64,000 bases of DNA from Roseibium sp. TrichSKD4 (lineage in GTDB: Bacteria > Pseudomonadota > Alphaproteobacteria > Rhizobiales > Stappiaceae), in assembly GCF_000148725.1 (NCBI RefSeq), contig NZ_GL476318.1, forward strand, positions 62,001 to 126,000, read 5' to 3'. The translations under genes were made by a program, and so were the position numbers. This document shows positions 38,236 through 46,011 of the stretch, in pieces (the first letter of the stretch is position 1; each line of letters starts with the position of its first letter). Below the pieces are notes generated by a model. That model was not told the DNA's origin. It saw nothing but the letters and a program-made list of their open reading frames with translations, and ran no database searches.

Positions 38236-40389
38236 ATGTTGATTACGTCTTACGCCCAAATCGAGGAACTGATTGAAAACGGCGAGCTCACTAACGCTGA
38301 GCAAAAACTGCTAGAGGGCTGCAAAAATGGCAGGTTAGTCGTCGTTGGCGATGGTCAACTTCCAAATAAACGTACGGAAGAAAACGCAGTTCGTGCAGGT
38401 TTGCTGCGTTATCTTATGTGCGGCGGATGCGAGACCTATCGGCCGCATGATCACGGTGTGGAACTCGTCGGGGCATGGGTCGAAGGAGAGCTGGATATCG
38501 AATTCGCCAAGACAAGGGGCAACAATCATCTCGTTGCTTGTTCGTTTCATGAAGTAATCAACGCCTTTCAGATGGTCGGCGATGCAATCAACCTGACCAG
38601 AAGCCGGTTTCCGGGATTGTTCGCCCAAGGCGCGAAGATCGCTGGCGGTGTTTTCCTGCGTGAGGCCGTGTCGGAGAGCAGAGTCTCTTTTTCAGGCGCG
38701 AAAATCGCAGAGGACGTATTCCTGAGCGACACCACATCAGAGGGCACAGTCTCTTTTGCGGGCGCCGAGATTGGCGGCCAGTTTTCTTGCAATAAAACCA
38801 AGCTGAAGGGCGACGACGGCAAGGCCCTGAACGCCCAAGGCGCGAAGATCACTGGTGACGTTTTCCTGCACGAGGCCACATCAGAGGGCGAAGTCTCACT
38901 TGCGGGCGCGGAGATTGGCGGACAGCTATCATGCAATAAAGCCAAGCTGAAGGGCGGCGACCACAAGGCCCTGAATGCCCAAAGCGCGAAAATCGCACAG
39001 GGTGTTTTCCTGACCAACACCATATCAAAGGGCGAAATCTCTTTAGCGGGCGCCGAGATTGGCGGCCAGCTTTCTTGCCATGAAGCCAAACTGAAGGGTG
39101 GCAACCACAAGGCTCCGAATGCACAGGGTGCGAAGATCGCAAGTGATGTTTTCCTGACCGACGCCATATCGGAAGGCGAAGTCTCTTTTGCGGGCGCTGA
39201 GATTGACGGCCGGCTTGCATGCGAAAACGCCATACTGGCGGGCAACACGGGCGATGCACTCAACGCCCAGCGGCTGGTAGTGAAAGCAGGCTTTTTCTGG
39301 CGAGAGGTAGACTCTGTTTCAGGTTTAATTGATCTCGCCTCCGCTCATGTGGGCGATTTGGTAGACGACAAGGAAAGTTGGGACAAGGTTGAACAGCTAG
39401 AGCTCTCGGGCTTCACGTATGACACGCTGCATGGCTCGACGGATTTGGCGTTTCGAAAAGACTGGCTCAAAAAGGGTGCCAGACCAAACGGAGCGTTTCA
39501 CCCCCAACCCTATCAGCAATATGCCAAGGTGTTGCGGACCAGCGGGCACAGGGCTGAGGCAAGGGACATACTGGTTGAAAAGGAAATTCAGCAGCGGCGG
39601 GCACGGCGCAGTGTCTGGCGAAACTCCATCCGATTTATGCGGTCTCTAAATAACCTCATCCAGCAGAAAGGTAGAGACGCGGAAACTCGAAGAGCAGCAG
39701 CGCAAACAGCCGCTGCCGCCGCTGCTGAAGCCCCTGAAATTCGTGCGAAATTTAATGACGTTTTCTTTAGGCGCTTCGGATCTAACCCAACACGCTCCGA
39801 CTGTGATGCTTTTGAAAACCGGTGGGCACAGCAGGATTTCCAAAATCAGTTGCTTATTGACCGTTCTTGGAATGCCCTGTGCATTTCGTGGAACACAATC
39901 TGGGATCGTGTGCTGAGATTTGTTGCAGGATATGGCTACAAACCCTGGCGAAGCTTAGGTTGGCTTTTCGCCATGATCATGATCGTAGCTGGATTGGCCC
40001 ACCTGACTTGGCAAGCCGGTGATTTCGCGCCCAATTCCGATGTAATTCTGACATCGGAAAACTGGAAGTCCTATGCCGATGCAGTGAACGAAGACGGCGC
40101 GCCCACCTATGCCAATCCGGCAGAAGTCCGGTCCAAAACGCCAGATCAACAAGCCGTTGGTCACGGACGTGATTATGAGACCTTTGACTCCATTTTCTAT
40201 GCCATGGACGTGGTCGTCCCGATCATTGATCTCGGCCAGACAGATGCCTGGGCTCCCTCAACCTCCCGTGGGCAAACAGGCTTCTGGATGTTTTATCTGC
40301 AAAAAGTCTTCATCATTCTCGGATGGGTCATCACCGCCATCGCTGCCGCAGCGATTACCGGCATTATTCGGAACAATGACGAGGTTTGA
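38236..40389 (+). CDS. Repeat protein with two-helix channel-like C-terminus
   Basis: A 717-residue protein of unknown function. Residues 1-131 are globular (LLRYLMCGGCETYRPHDHG, GVELVGAWVEGELD). Residues 132-345 are a half unit and four 48-residue repeats (GAKI...VFL...GEVSLAGAEIGGQLSC...LNAQ), likely a beta-solenoid. A helical, Ala-rich linker (about 425-540) follows. The C-terminus has one membrane helix (572-594), a loop of about 90 residues whose end reads FYAMDVVVPIIDLGQTDAW (655-672), and a second helix (684-711). This helix-loop-helix layout recalls two-helix ion channels, with PIIDLGQ where a filter would lie. Related proteins are often labelled membrane-associated oxidoreductase without evidence. 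The start has only a weak GAGA upstream. Confidence 0.7.
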   Translation: MLITSYAQIEELIENGELTNAEQKLLEGCKNGRLVVVGDGQLPNKRTEENAVRAGLLRYLMCGGCETYRPHDHGVELVGAWVEGELDIEFAKTRGNNHLVACSFHEVINAFQMVGDAINLTRSRFPGLFAQGAKIAGGVFLREAVSESRVSFSGAKIAEDVFLSDTTSEGTVSFAGAEIGGQFSCNKTKLKGDDGKALNAQGAKITGDVFLHEATSEGEVSLAGAEIGGQLSCNKAKLKGGDHKALNAQSAKIAQGVFLTNTISKGEISLAGAEIGGQLSCHEAKLKGGNHKAPNAQGAKIASDVFLTDAISEGEVSFAGAEIDGRLACENAILAGNTGDALNAQRLVVKAGFFWREVDSVSGLIDLASAHVGDLVDDKESWDKVEQLELSGFTYDTLHGSTDLAFRKDWLKKGARPNGAFHPQPYQQYAKVLRTSGHRAEARDILVEKEIQQRRARRSVWRNSIRFMRSLNNLIQQKGRDAETRRAAAQTAAAAAAEAPEIRAKFNDVFFRRFGSNPTRSDCDAFENRWAQQDFQNQLLIDRSWNALCISWNTIWDRVLRFVAGYGYKPWRSLGWLFAMIMIVAGLAHLTWQAGDFAPNSDVILTSENWKSYADAVNEDGAPTYANPAEVRSKTPDQQAVGHGRDYETFDSIFYAMDVVVPIIDLGQTDAWAPSTSRGQTGFWMFYLQKVFIILGWVITAIAAAAITGIIRNNDEV
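38695..39270 (+). repeat. Four in-frame 144-bp tandem repeats
   Basis: Four consecutive 144-bp units encode the 48-residue repeats at residues 154-201, 202-249, 250-297 and 298-345 of the channel-like repeat protein; a half unit precedes them. DNA identity between units is high enough (for example in GCGAAGATC and GGCGCGGAGATTGGCGG) to allow unequal recombination. Confidence 0.85.
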
Positions 40390-40433
40390 AATTATCAAAG
40401 CCCGTTTTTCTGCAGAGAGCTCAACTATCCGCA

Positions 40434-40565
40434 GATAGATCACGGTAAGGATCCCGGATCGCGCTGCGCTTGTCCGGGACGACGATGTGATGGGGATGCG
40501 GGGGCTTTGCCCTGCCCCAATTGTCATCCCATGGCTATGACCATGGGATCCATTCCGTTTTTTTT
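40434..40565 (+). repeat. Direct repeat B (about 130 bp) right of the repeat-protein gene
   Basis: Second copy of the element at 37948-38080, same orientation, starting 45 bp past the repeat-protein stop. Both palindromes are preserved. Together with copy A it brackets a single gene; a recombination between them would remove about 2.49 kb. Confidence 0.85.
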
Positions 40566-40667
40566 CAACTGGTGAAGGTGCTCGGGGGAACGTCACGTTA
40601 TATATCCGCGATCAAATCGGGGAAGACGATCGAGGCTGGGGCACGATCCCGGCAAAACACTCAGGCC

Positions 40668-40710
40668 GTCATCCCGGACAAGCAAAGCGCGATCCGGGAT
40701 CCCCATTCCG
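40668..40710 (-). repeat. Third, partial REP-like element in opposite orientation
   Basis: GTCATCCCGGACAAGC...GCGCGATCCGGGATCC corresponds to the first palindrome of copies A and B read on the other strand. It lies in the same gap (40390-40805), which otherwise shows no gene. Confidence 0.75.
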
Positions 40711-40805
40711 ATCACTGTCAGCTTGCTCATACATTTCAAGACAGCTTGTGATTTGGACCACGGAACCCTGTCGCCAATGACGCCCAAAACCACAACCCGT
40801 TTTCC

Positions 40806-42224
40806 CTAAACCCACGGCACGTTCTCCACCCAGTTTGTAGCCTGATGATAGGCGTGGCCGAGTCGGAGGAGTTTGAGGTCCGCGCCTTTGGGGCCGATCA
40901 GTTGCAAGCCCATAGGAAGACCCGATGCAGTGAAACCGACGGGCACGTTGAGCGCAGGCACACCGACCAAAGAGGCAGGAATGACGACTTCCATCCACTG
41001 GTGATAGGTGGCCATGGGCCTCCCCGCAATCTCGGACGGCCAATGGGTGTCTGCATCAAACGGAAACACCTGAGCGGACGGAAGCGCCAGAACGTCAAAC
41101 CGCTCAAAAGCGCGAGCAAGCTGCCTGTACCAGCTGGAGCGGACTGTGCTGGCTTCAAATACCTCCATGCTCGACAGCGCAAGACCGCACTCGATCTCCC
41201 AAATGGCTTCTGGCTTGAGTTTCGCCCGCGTTGACGGTTTGTCATAAAGCGCCTTGAGACCGCCTGCAATGGCAAAAGAGCGCAAGGTGAGCCACGAGTT
41301 CCAAATCTTCTCCGGGGCGAAGGAGGGAACAAACGGCTCGACCTCAACCCCAAGATCGGCGAACGCGGCAAAGGCCCCTTCGCACTGATCCAGCACACCA
41401 GCCTCCATGGCATAATGTCCGTTCCAATCGCCAATCCAGCCGATCTTGAGGCCCTTCACGTCACCATCTAGGAGGCCGGTGAATTTGGGTACCTCAGCGT
41501 GGGAATGCGGCAAACGCGGATCAGGACCGGCGATCACATCCATCAAAAATGCTAGATCCTCCACGGATCGGGCCATTGGGCCATCCGTCGCCAGCTGATT
41601 GAAAAAGCTCTCTTTTCGCGGATCACCCGGCACCAGCCCAAAGGTTGGGCGAAAACCATAGACATTGCAGAACGCTGCCGGATTGCGCAGTGAGCCCATC
41701 ATGTCGGACCCGTCAGCAAGCGGCACCAGACGCGCTGCTAATGCAGCGGCTGCTCCGCCCGATGACCCGCCCGCCGTTTTGGTTATGTCATAAGGATTGC
41801 GCGTGACCCCATGAACCGGATTGTAGCTCTGCGAGCCCATGCCGAATTCCGGCGTATTTGTCTTGCCAATGAAGATCGCCCCTGCGGCGCGCAAACGTTC
41901 AGCCAAAAGGTCATCTTGTGCTGGCACATGATCGGCAAAGATCGGAGACCCATGGGTGGAGCGCAGGCCCTTCACTTCCACCAGATCCTTCACCACAAAG
42001 GGAAGACCGCGGAGCGGGCCCGTTCGAGGGGTATTGTCTGCCGCCTTTGCGGCCGCCATCAGCGTATCCCGGTCTGGCATAGAGACAATAGCGTTGATCG
42101 CCGGATTAACCGCATCAACCCGCGCCAACACCGCCTCCATCACCTCCGCACAGGATATTTCTTTCCGCACCATCAACCTCAAGAGGTCCACAGCATCGAG
42201 AAGAGTAAGGTCGGTCGCAGTCAT
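40806..42224 (-). CDS. Amidase-signature family amidase
   Basis: A 472-residue hydrolase with the amidase signature. The catalytic Lys is in FVVKDLVEVKG, the cis-Ser in TAGGSSGGAAAALAARLVPL and the nucleophile Ser in ADGSDMMGSLRNPA region, consistent with the Ser-cisSer-Lys triad. It hydrolyses amides or acts in transamidation; lack of GatB or GatC nearby argues against GatA. The start at MTATDLTLLDAVDLL is placed by similarity; an upstream start at 42296 would add 24 atypical residues and no ribosome-binding site supports either. It is last in a minus-strand run with a GNAT and two FAD oxidoreductases, suggesting catabolism of an amide or amine. Confidence 0.85.
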   Translation of the reverse strand: MTATDLTLLDAVDLLRLMVRKEISCAEVMEAVLARVDAVNPAINAIVSMPDRDTLMAAAKAADNTPRTGPLRGLPFVVKDLVEVKGLRSTHGSPIFADHVPAQDDLLAERLRAAGAIFIGKTNTPEFGMGSQSYNPVHGVTRNPYDITKTAGGSSGGAAAALAARLVPLADGSDMMGSLRNPAAFCNVYGFRPTFGLVPGDPRKESFFNQLATDGPMARSVEDLAFLMDVIAGPDPRLPHSHAEVPKFTGLLDGDVKGLKIGWIGDWNGHYAMEAGVLDQCEGAFAAFADLGVEVEPFVPSFAPEKIWNSWLTLRSFAIAGGLKALYDKPSTRAKLKPEAIWEIECGLALSSMEVFEASTVRSSWYRQLARAFERFDVLALPSAQVFPFDADTHWPSEIAGRPMATYHQWMEVVIPASLVGVPALNVPVGFTASGLPMGLQLIGPKGADLKLLRLGHAYHQATNWVENVPWV

Positions 42225-42314
42225 GGGAGGGTCCGTGTTGGTTAACAGGCAAGCATCAAAAGATGACCACAGCAACAGGCACTCCCGCAATGGCAATTTG
42301 AGCGAAAGGACCGG

Positions 42315-42920
42315 TCAAAGTCGGCAACCGCACCACACTGTAGCAGGTCGATCATCGCGGACAATTCCGAGGCCCTTGGCGGTCCAGAAGGCAGGACCAT
42401 CAGAATTGGATGGGGCAACACCCGCGTGAACACCGCTTGCGCCATGGTCTTTGAGGTTATCAAGAAACAGCGACAACAACCTTGATCCGAAACCCTTGCC
42501 TTGGGTGCGGGGCATCACGTTCATGTGAATATGAGCGGGATAATCTAAAAGAAGGTCTGGCGTGGTTTTAACCGGGTGATGGATGAACTGCACACGTTTT
42601 TCATCCAAGGACCCGTCAGCAAATTTAGTGTTCGACAGGGGATAGCGGCGACGCAATTCCGGCCACCACTCAACCTCCAGCGCTGTTTCAAACGCAACTG
42701 TATCCGTCGCACCGACAACATAGCCGCAAATGCCTTCTTCATCCTCGGCAACATACCCAAACCCGCCTGAAACACTGACATAGGGGAGCGCATAAATCTG
42801 CGCCAACAAGGTCGTGTCCTGATAAAGGGCGGTTGCGTCTTTGCCAGCGTCACCGGTCTTCAAACACACGTTAGCCAGACCGTTTTCGTCCCTGGCCTCA
42901 ACTGGACGCAACTTCATCAT
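42315..42920 (-). CDS. GNAT-family N-acetyltransferase
   Basis: A 201-residue acetyltransferase. The acetyl-CoA motif region is HIHMNVMPRTQGKGFGSRLL (motif A, Q/R-x-x-G-x-G). C-terminally LDNLKDHGASGVHAGVAPSN and AFWTAKGLGIV fit motif B. The start at 42920 is an ATG pair with GAGA about 6 bases upstream; the longer frame to 43187 only overlaps the preceding gene. It sits 28 bp after the FAD oxidoreductase gene and 90 bp before the amidase. The substrate is unknown; the operon context suggests an amino compound. Confidence 0.82.
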   Translation of the reverse strand: MMKLRPVEARDENGLANVCLKTGDAGKDATALYQDTTLLAQIYALPYVSVSGGFGYVAEDEEGICGYVVGATDTVAFETALEVEWWPELRRRYPLSNTKFADGSLDEKRVQFIHHPVKTTPDLLLDYPAHIHMNVMPRTQGKGFGSRLLSLFLDNLKDHGASGVHAGVAPSNSDGPAFWTAKGLGIVRDDRPATVWCGCRL

Positions 42921-42948
42921 CAAATTCTCTGAACTTCGAACTCCGGAC

Positions 42949-44262
42949 TTACATCCGATCACGCAAGCCATACCACCAGTAGGCGAGCTGAAGATAGGCC
43001 AACCGAAGTGGCGGAAAGGGAAACCTTCGGAAGGGAGCGCGCATGACTGCAGGGACCTCCGAGGAAGTGAGGTGTCCACAGGCCAGATCCGCAACCTTCT
43101 CGCCAGACAAGGATGCCATGGCGATACCACTGCCGTGCCAAGCCATCGCTGTATAGACACCCTCAGATTCGGGGATCTCGCCAACAAAGGGTGTCAGGTT
43201 CCAGGAAAGGCAGACGTGACCGTACCAGGAGTGTTCGCTTTCGACATGCCGCCACGCGGGAAACATCCGGTCGAAATCCCTACGCCCTGTATTTTTCATG
43301 GCTTCAAGGGAGCCCGGCGTTTCCACCAAACCTCCGCGCGTTCCAAACAGGAACCGACGATCCGGCATCAACCTGAAATAATGCAAGAGTATTCGCGTGT
43401 CTGCCGCCATCAAGTCCGAGGTCCAGCCTTGGTCAGCAAGCTCCGTGTCGGTCAAAGGCCGTGTGACATGAACGGACGACATGACCGGTAGAGTTCGCCC
43501 GTAGAGCCATTTGGGAAGGCTCTCATCACGGTACCCATTGCCCGCTAAAATCACCTTGTTGGCGGTCACTGTTCCTCGGCCTGTCTGCAAACGCCATTTC
43601 GCACCCTGACGGCTGAGCTTCTTCACGGGAGACGTTCCAAATATCCGAACCCCGGCCTCTCGCGCCTTTTGCGCAAGCGCCAACACATACTTCATCGGGT
43701 TCAATGCAAATCCATAAGCGACGTGAAATCCACCATGAAACTCTGGCCCTGACAGTCCCTCGTCCTGCAAATCTGATTTGGACAATACCCGAGCAGAAAG
43801 CCCAAAAGTCTCCTTTAGATAGGATGCTTCTGCGGCAAAGCCATCAACATCCCGCTTTCGATGCGCAAGGATCACTTCTCCTTTTGAATGTCGATCTGCA
43901 TGAACACCCCAATCGTCCAGGCGCGCCCGAACGGTCTCAATCGCTTCACATTGATAGCGAACGAAGGCTTTTGCTTCTTCGAGACCGTAATGCCGGACAA
44001 GGTCGGTTTCCGATTTCTTCGTGCCTCCAAAACAGCAAAACCCACCATTTCTGCCCGACGCGCCCCAGCCGACATGCTTTGCTTCCAATATGGCGACAGA
44101 ATGCCCCTGCTTTGCCAGACGCAAGGCCGCGCTTAATCCCGTATACCCTGCCCCGACAATAGCGAACTCCGCAGATACGTCATCCTGAAGCATCGGGTCC
44201 TGCGGCAGATGATCGACGCTTGCCTCCCAGTAGCTGCCAATTTTGTGCTGAGTGTTTTCCAT
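42949..44262 (-). CDS. FAD-dependent oxidoreductase (DAO family), second of a pair
   Basis: A 437-residue flavoprotein. The FAD-binding N-terminus has AIVGAGYTGLSAALRLAK, and HVGWGASGRNGGF follows, typical of glycine-oxidase/gamma-glutamylputrescine-oxidase relatives. The C-terminal part has TAMAWHGSGIAMASLSGEKV, which closes the FAD site. It begins 2 bp after the stop of the upstream paralogue; an alternative TTG start 6 bases upstream would overlap it. Likely oxidises an amine or N-methyl amino acid, releasing hydrogen peroxide. Substrate not predictable. Confidence 0.85.
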   Translation of the reverse strand: MENTQHKIGSYWEASVDHLPQDPMLQDDVSAEFAIVGAGYTGLSAALRLAKQGHSVAILEAKHVGWGASGRNGGFCCFGGTKKSETDLVRHYGLEEAKAFVRYQCEAIETVRARLDDWGVHADRHSKGEVILAHRKRDVDGFAAEASYLKETFGLSARVLSKSDLQDEGLSGPEFHGGFHVAYGFALNPMKYVLALAQKAREAGVRIFGTSPVKKLSRQGAKWRLQTGRGTVTANKVILAGNGYRDESLPKWLYGRTLPVMSSVHVTRPLTDTELADQGWTSDLMAADTRILLHYFRLMPDRRFLFGTRGGLVETPGSLEAMKNTGRRDFDRMFPAWRHVESEHSWYGHVCLSWNLTPFVGEIPESEGVYTAMAWHGSGIAMASLSGEKVADLACGHLTSSEVPAVMRAPFRRFPFPPLRLAYLQLAYWWYGLRDRM

Positions 44263-44264
44263 CC

Positions 44265-45584
44265 TCAAATTCCAAGCCGATCCCGCATGGCAAACCAGGT
44301 CATCGCCAACACCAACAAAGGATACCGGAACCGAACACCGCCGGGAAAAGCCGGTAGATTGATCTGTTCAAACACATCAAACCGACTTGCAGTTCCATCA
44401 ACGGCTTCCGCGCAGATTTGCCCGGCCAGTGTTGCCATGGCCACACCATGACCGGAATAGCCGGATGCGGACAGGATATTGGGGGTAAGCCTTGCAAAAT
44501 AGGGCATGCGCTTTGTGGTGATGGCAAGAGTTCCGCCCCACCCATATTCGATCTTTACATCCTTCAATTGAGGGAAGATCTCCAACATGGGCTTGCGCAC
44601 GAAGGATTTGATGTCCGTGGGAAAGTCGTACTTGTAGGTTTCTCCGCCGCCAAACAGCAGGCGACGATCCGCAGACATCCGAAAATAGTTGATCACAAAC
44701 TTCGTATCGGCCACTGCCCGCCCTTTGGCGATCAACTTCTCGGCTTCGCTTTCCGAAAAAGGTTCGGTGGCAATGATGTAGTTGTTAATCGGCATGATGT
44801 GACGCGCAGTCGTGGGGTCCAGCTCTCCCAGATATCCATTGCAGCCGAGCACAACATGCTTTGCTCTCACGGCACCTGTTTCCAAATGCACCCTCACTGT
44901 GTCTCCAGGGTCAATCCGGGTCACACGCGAGGTTTCAAAAAGCTTGGCGCCGGCAGCCTCAGCTGCACTCGCAAGGCCCAACGCGAAATTCAGCGGATGC
45001 AGATGTCCGCCGCCGTGGTTCAAAGCACCTGCGAAATAAGCAGGACTGTCAACATAATCGCGGATTTTTGTCCCATTCAGAAACTCGATCTGATCATAGC
45101 CATAGGTGTCGCGGTAATGATCCAAGTCTTCTTTTAGTTCATCGACCCAGTCCTTGCGATGCACCGCCTCGATCAGACCGGGTGTGAAGTCACACTTGAT
45201 ATGATGGGTTTTGATCAACGAGTGCAGCAACTCCATGGATTGTAGCGAAAGATCCCACAGCTCTTTTGCATGAGCCGCGCCGTGTCGCTTTTCAAGGGTT
45301 GTCTGACCGACCCGTTGTCCGGGGCTCACTTGTCCGCCGTTCCGGCCGGACGCCCCCCAACCGACGCGGTTGGCTTCCAGAAGAACCACATCATAGCCCC
45401 GTTCAGCCAAGTGAAGTGCCGTCGAAAGCCCGGTGTACCCCCCACCGACCACGCAAACATCGCAAGAAACGTCACCCGCCAGCTGCGGATAGTTCGTTTT
45501 GGTATCGGCCGTTGCCGAATAAAAGGAGGCTGCGTGCTGGCCAGGGACATCGTTGGCGGTAAGAAGGTCGGGGCTGAAAGTCAT
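44265..45584 (-). CDS. FAD-dependent oxidoreductase (PuuB-like), first of a pair
   Basis: A 439-residue DAO-fold enzyme. It shows VVGGGYTGLSTALHLAERGYD, ANRVGWGASGRNGGQVSPGQ, and SGYSGHGVAMATLAGQICAEA near the C-terminus. These match gamma-glutamylputrescine oxidase PuuB, and less closely the next gene. PuuB oxidises gamma-glutamylputrescine in polyamine breakdown. The rest of a puu set (puuA, puuC, puuD) is not in view; the amidase three genes along could fill a hydrolase step. First gene of the four-gene minus-strand operon. Confidence 0.85.
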   Translation of the reverse strand: MTFSPDLLTANDVPGQHAASFYSATADTKTNYPQLAGDVSCDVCVVGGGYTGLSTALHLAERGYDVVLLEANRVGWGASGRNGGQVSPGQRVGQTTLEKRHGAAHAKELWDLSLQSMELLHSLIKTHHIKCDFTPGLIEAVHRKDWVDELKEDLDHYRDTYGYDQIEFLNGTKIRDYVDSPAYFAGALNHGGGHLHPLNFALGLASAAEAAGAKLFETSRVTRIDPGDTVRVHLETGAVRAKHVVLGCNGYLGELDPTTARHIMPINNYIIATEPFSESEAEKLIAKGRAVADTKFVINYFRMSADRRLLFGGGETYKYDFPTDIKSFVRKPMLEIFPQLKDVKIEYGWGGTLAITTKRMPYFARLTPNILSASGYSGHGVAMATLAGQICAEAVDGTASRFDVFEQINLPAFPGGVRFRYPLLVLAMTWFAMRDRLGI

Positions 45585-45780
45585 GCAGGTCTGTCACTCT
45601 GTCAGGCAGCGGATATTTTGTGATCACATTTGAACAAATTCAACAGTCCGACGACACGCTTTTAAAGGCAAGCGTAATTTTGACAGGTAGCAGAAGGTAG
45701 AGTGGACCGCGTTTGGAAAAAGGCCTAGAAATTTGAAGTGTTGTGGTATTTTAGAATTTGTCTGCACTCAGGAGAATTGC

Positions 45781-45993
45781 GTGTTTGCTCCAGAACCTCA
45801 TCCCTTCTTCGACCCACTTTGGCGGCGTATTGCGCTGATCACTCTTTGTGTTGTTTGGGCAGGTGTTGAGTTCTATCACCAAAAAATGGTGTGGGGCGCA
45901 CTGGTCTTGGCCATCACGGCTCAAGCTACCTGGTCCTATTTGTTGAAATACAAGCGGACGGACGAAGCTTCGGCAGACAAATCTGAAGGCTAA
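45781..45993 (+). CDS. Small membrane protein (DUF3329-like)
   Basis: A 70-residue protein. After PHPFFDPLWRRIA come two hydrophobic stretches (LITLCVVWAGVEFY and WGALVLAITAQATWSYLL) and a charged tail. The HPFF-PLWRR-type head resembles small DUF3329 proteins of alphaproteobacteria. The start is GTG at 45781 with AGGAG 6 bases upstream; a longer frame from 45733 has no ribosome-binding site. It converges with the MHYT gene with a 18-bp gap. Function unknown. Confidence 0.7.
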   Translation: MFAPEPHPFFDPLWRRIALITLCVVWAGVEFYHQKMVWGALVLAITAQATWSYLLKYKRTDEASADKSEG

Positions 45994-46011
45994 TGCCTTT
46001 TTGCCGCATGA

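Noticed and set aside
38568-39263. A 231-codon open frame antisense to the tandem repeats
   Set aside because: Its repeats mirror the 144-bp units on the coding strand; it lacks a ribosome-binding site and is a shadow of the real gene.
38236-40389. Calling the repeat protein an oxidoreductase
   Set aside because: No nucleotide- or flavin-binding motif is visible; the label seen on relatives appears unsupported.
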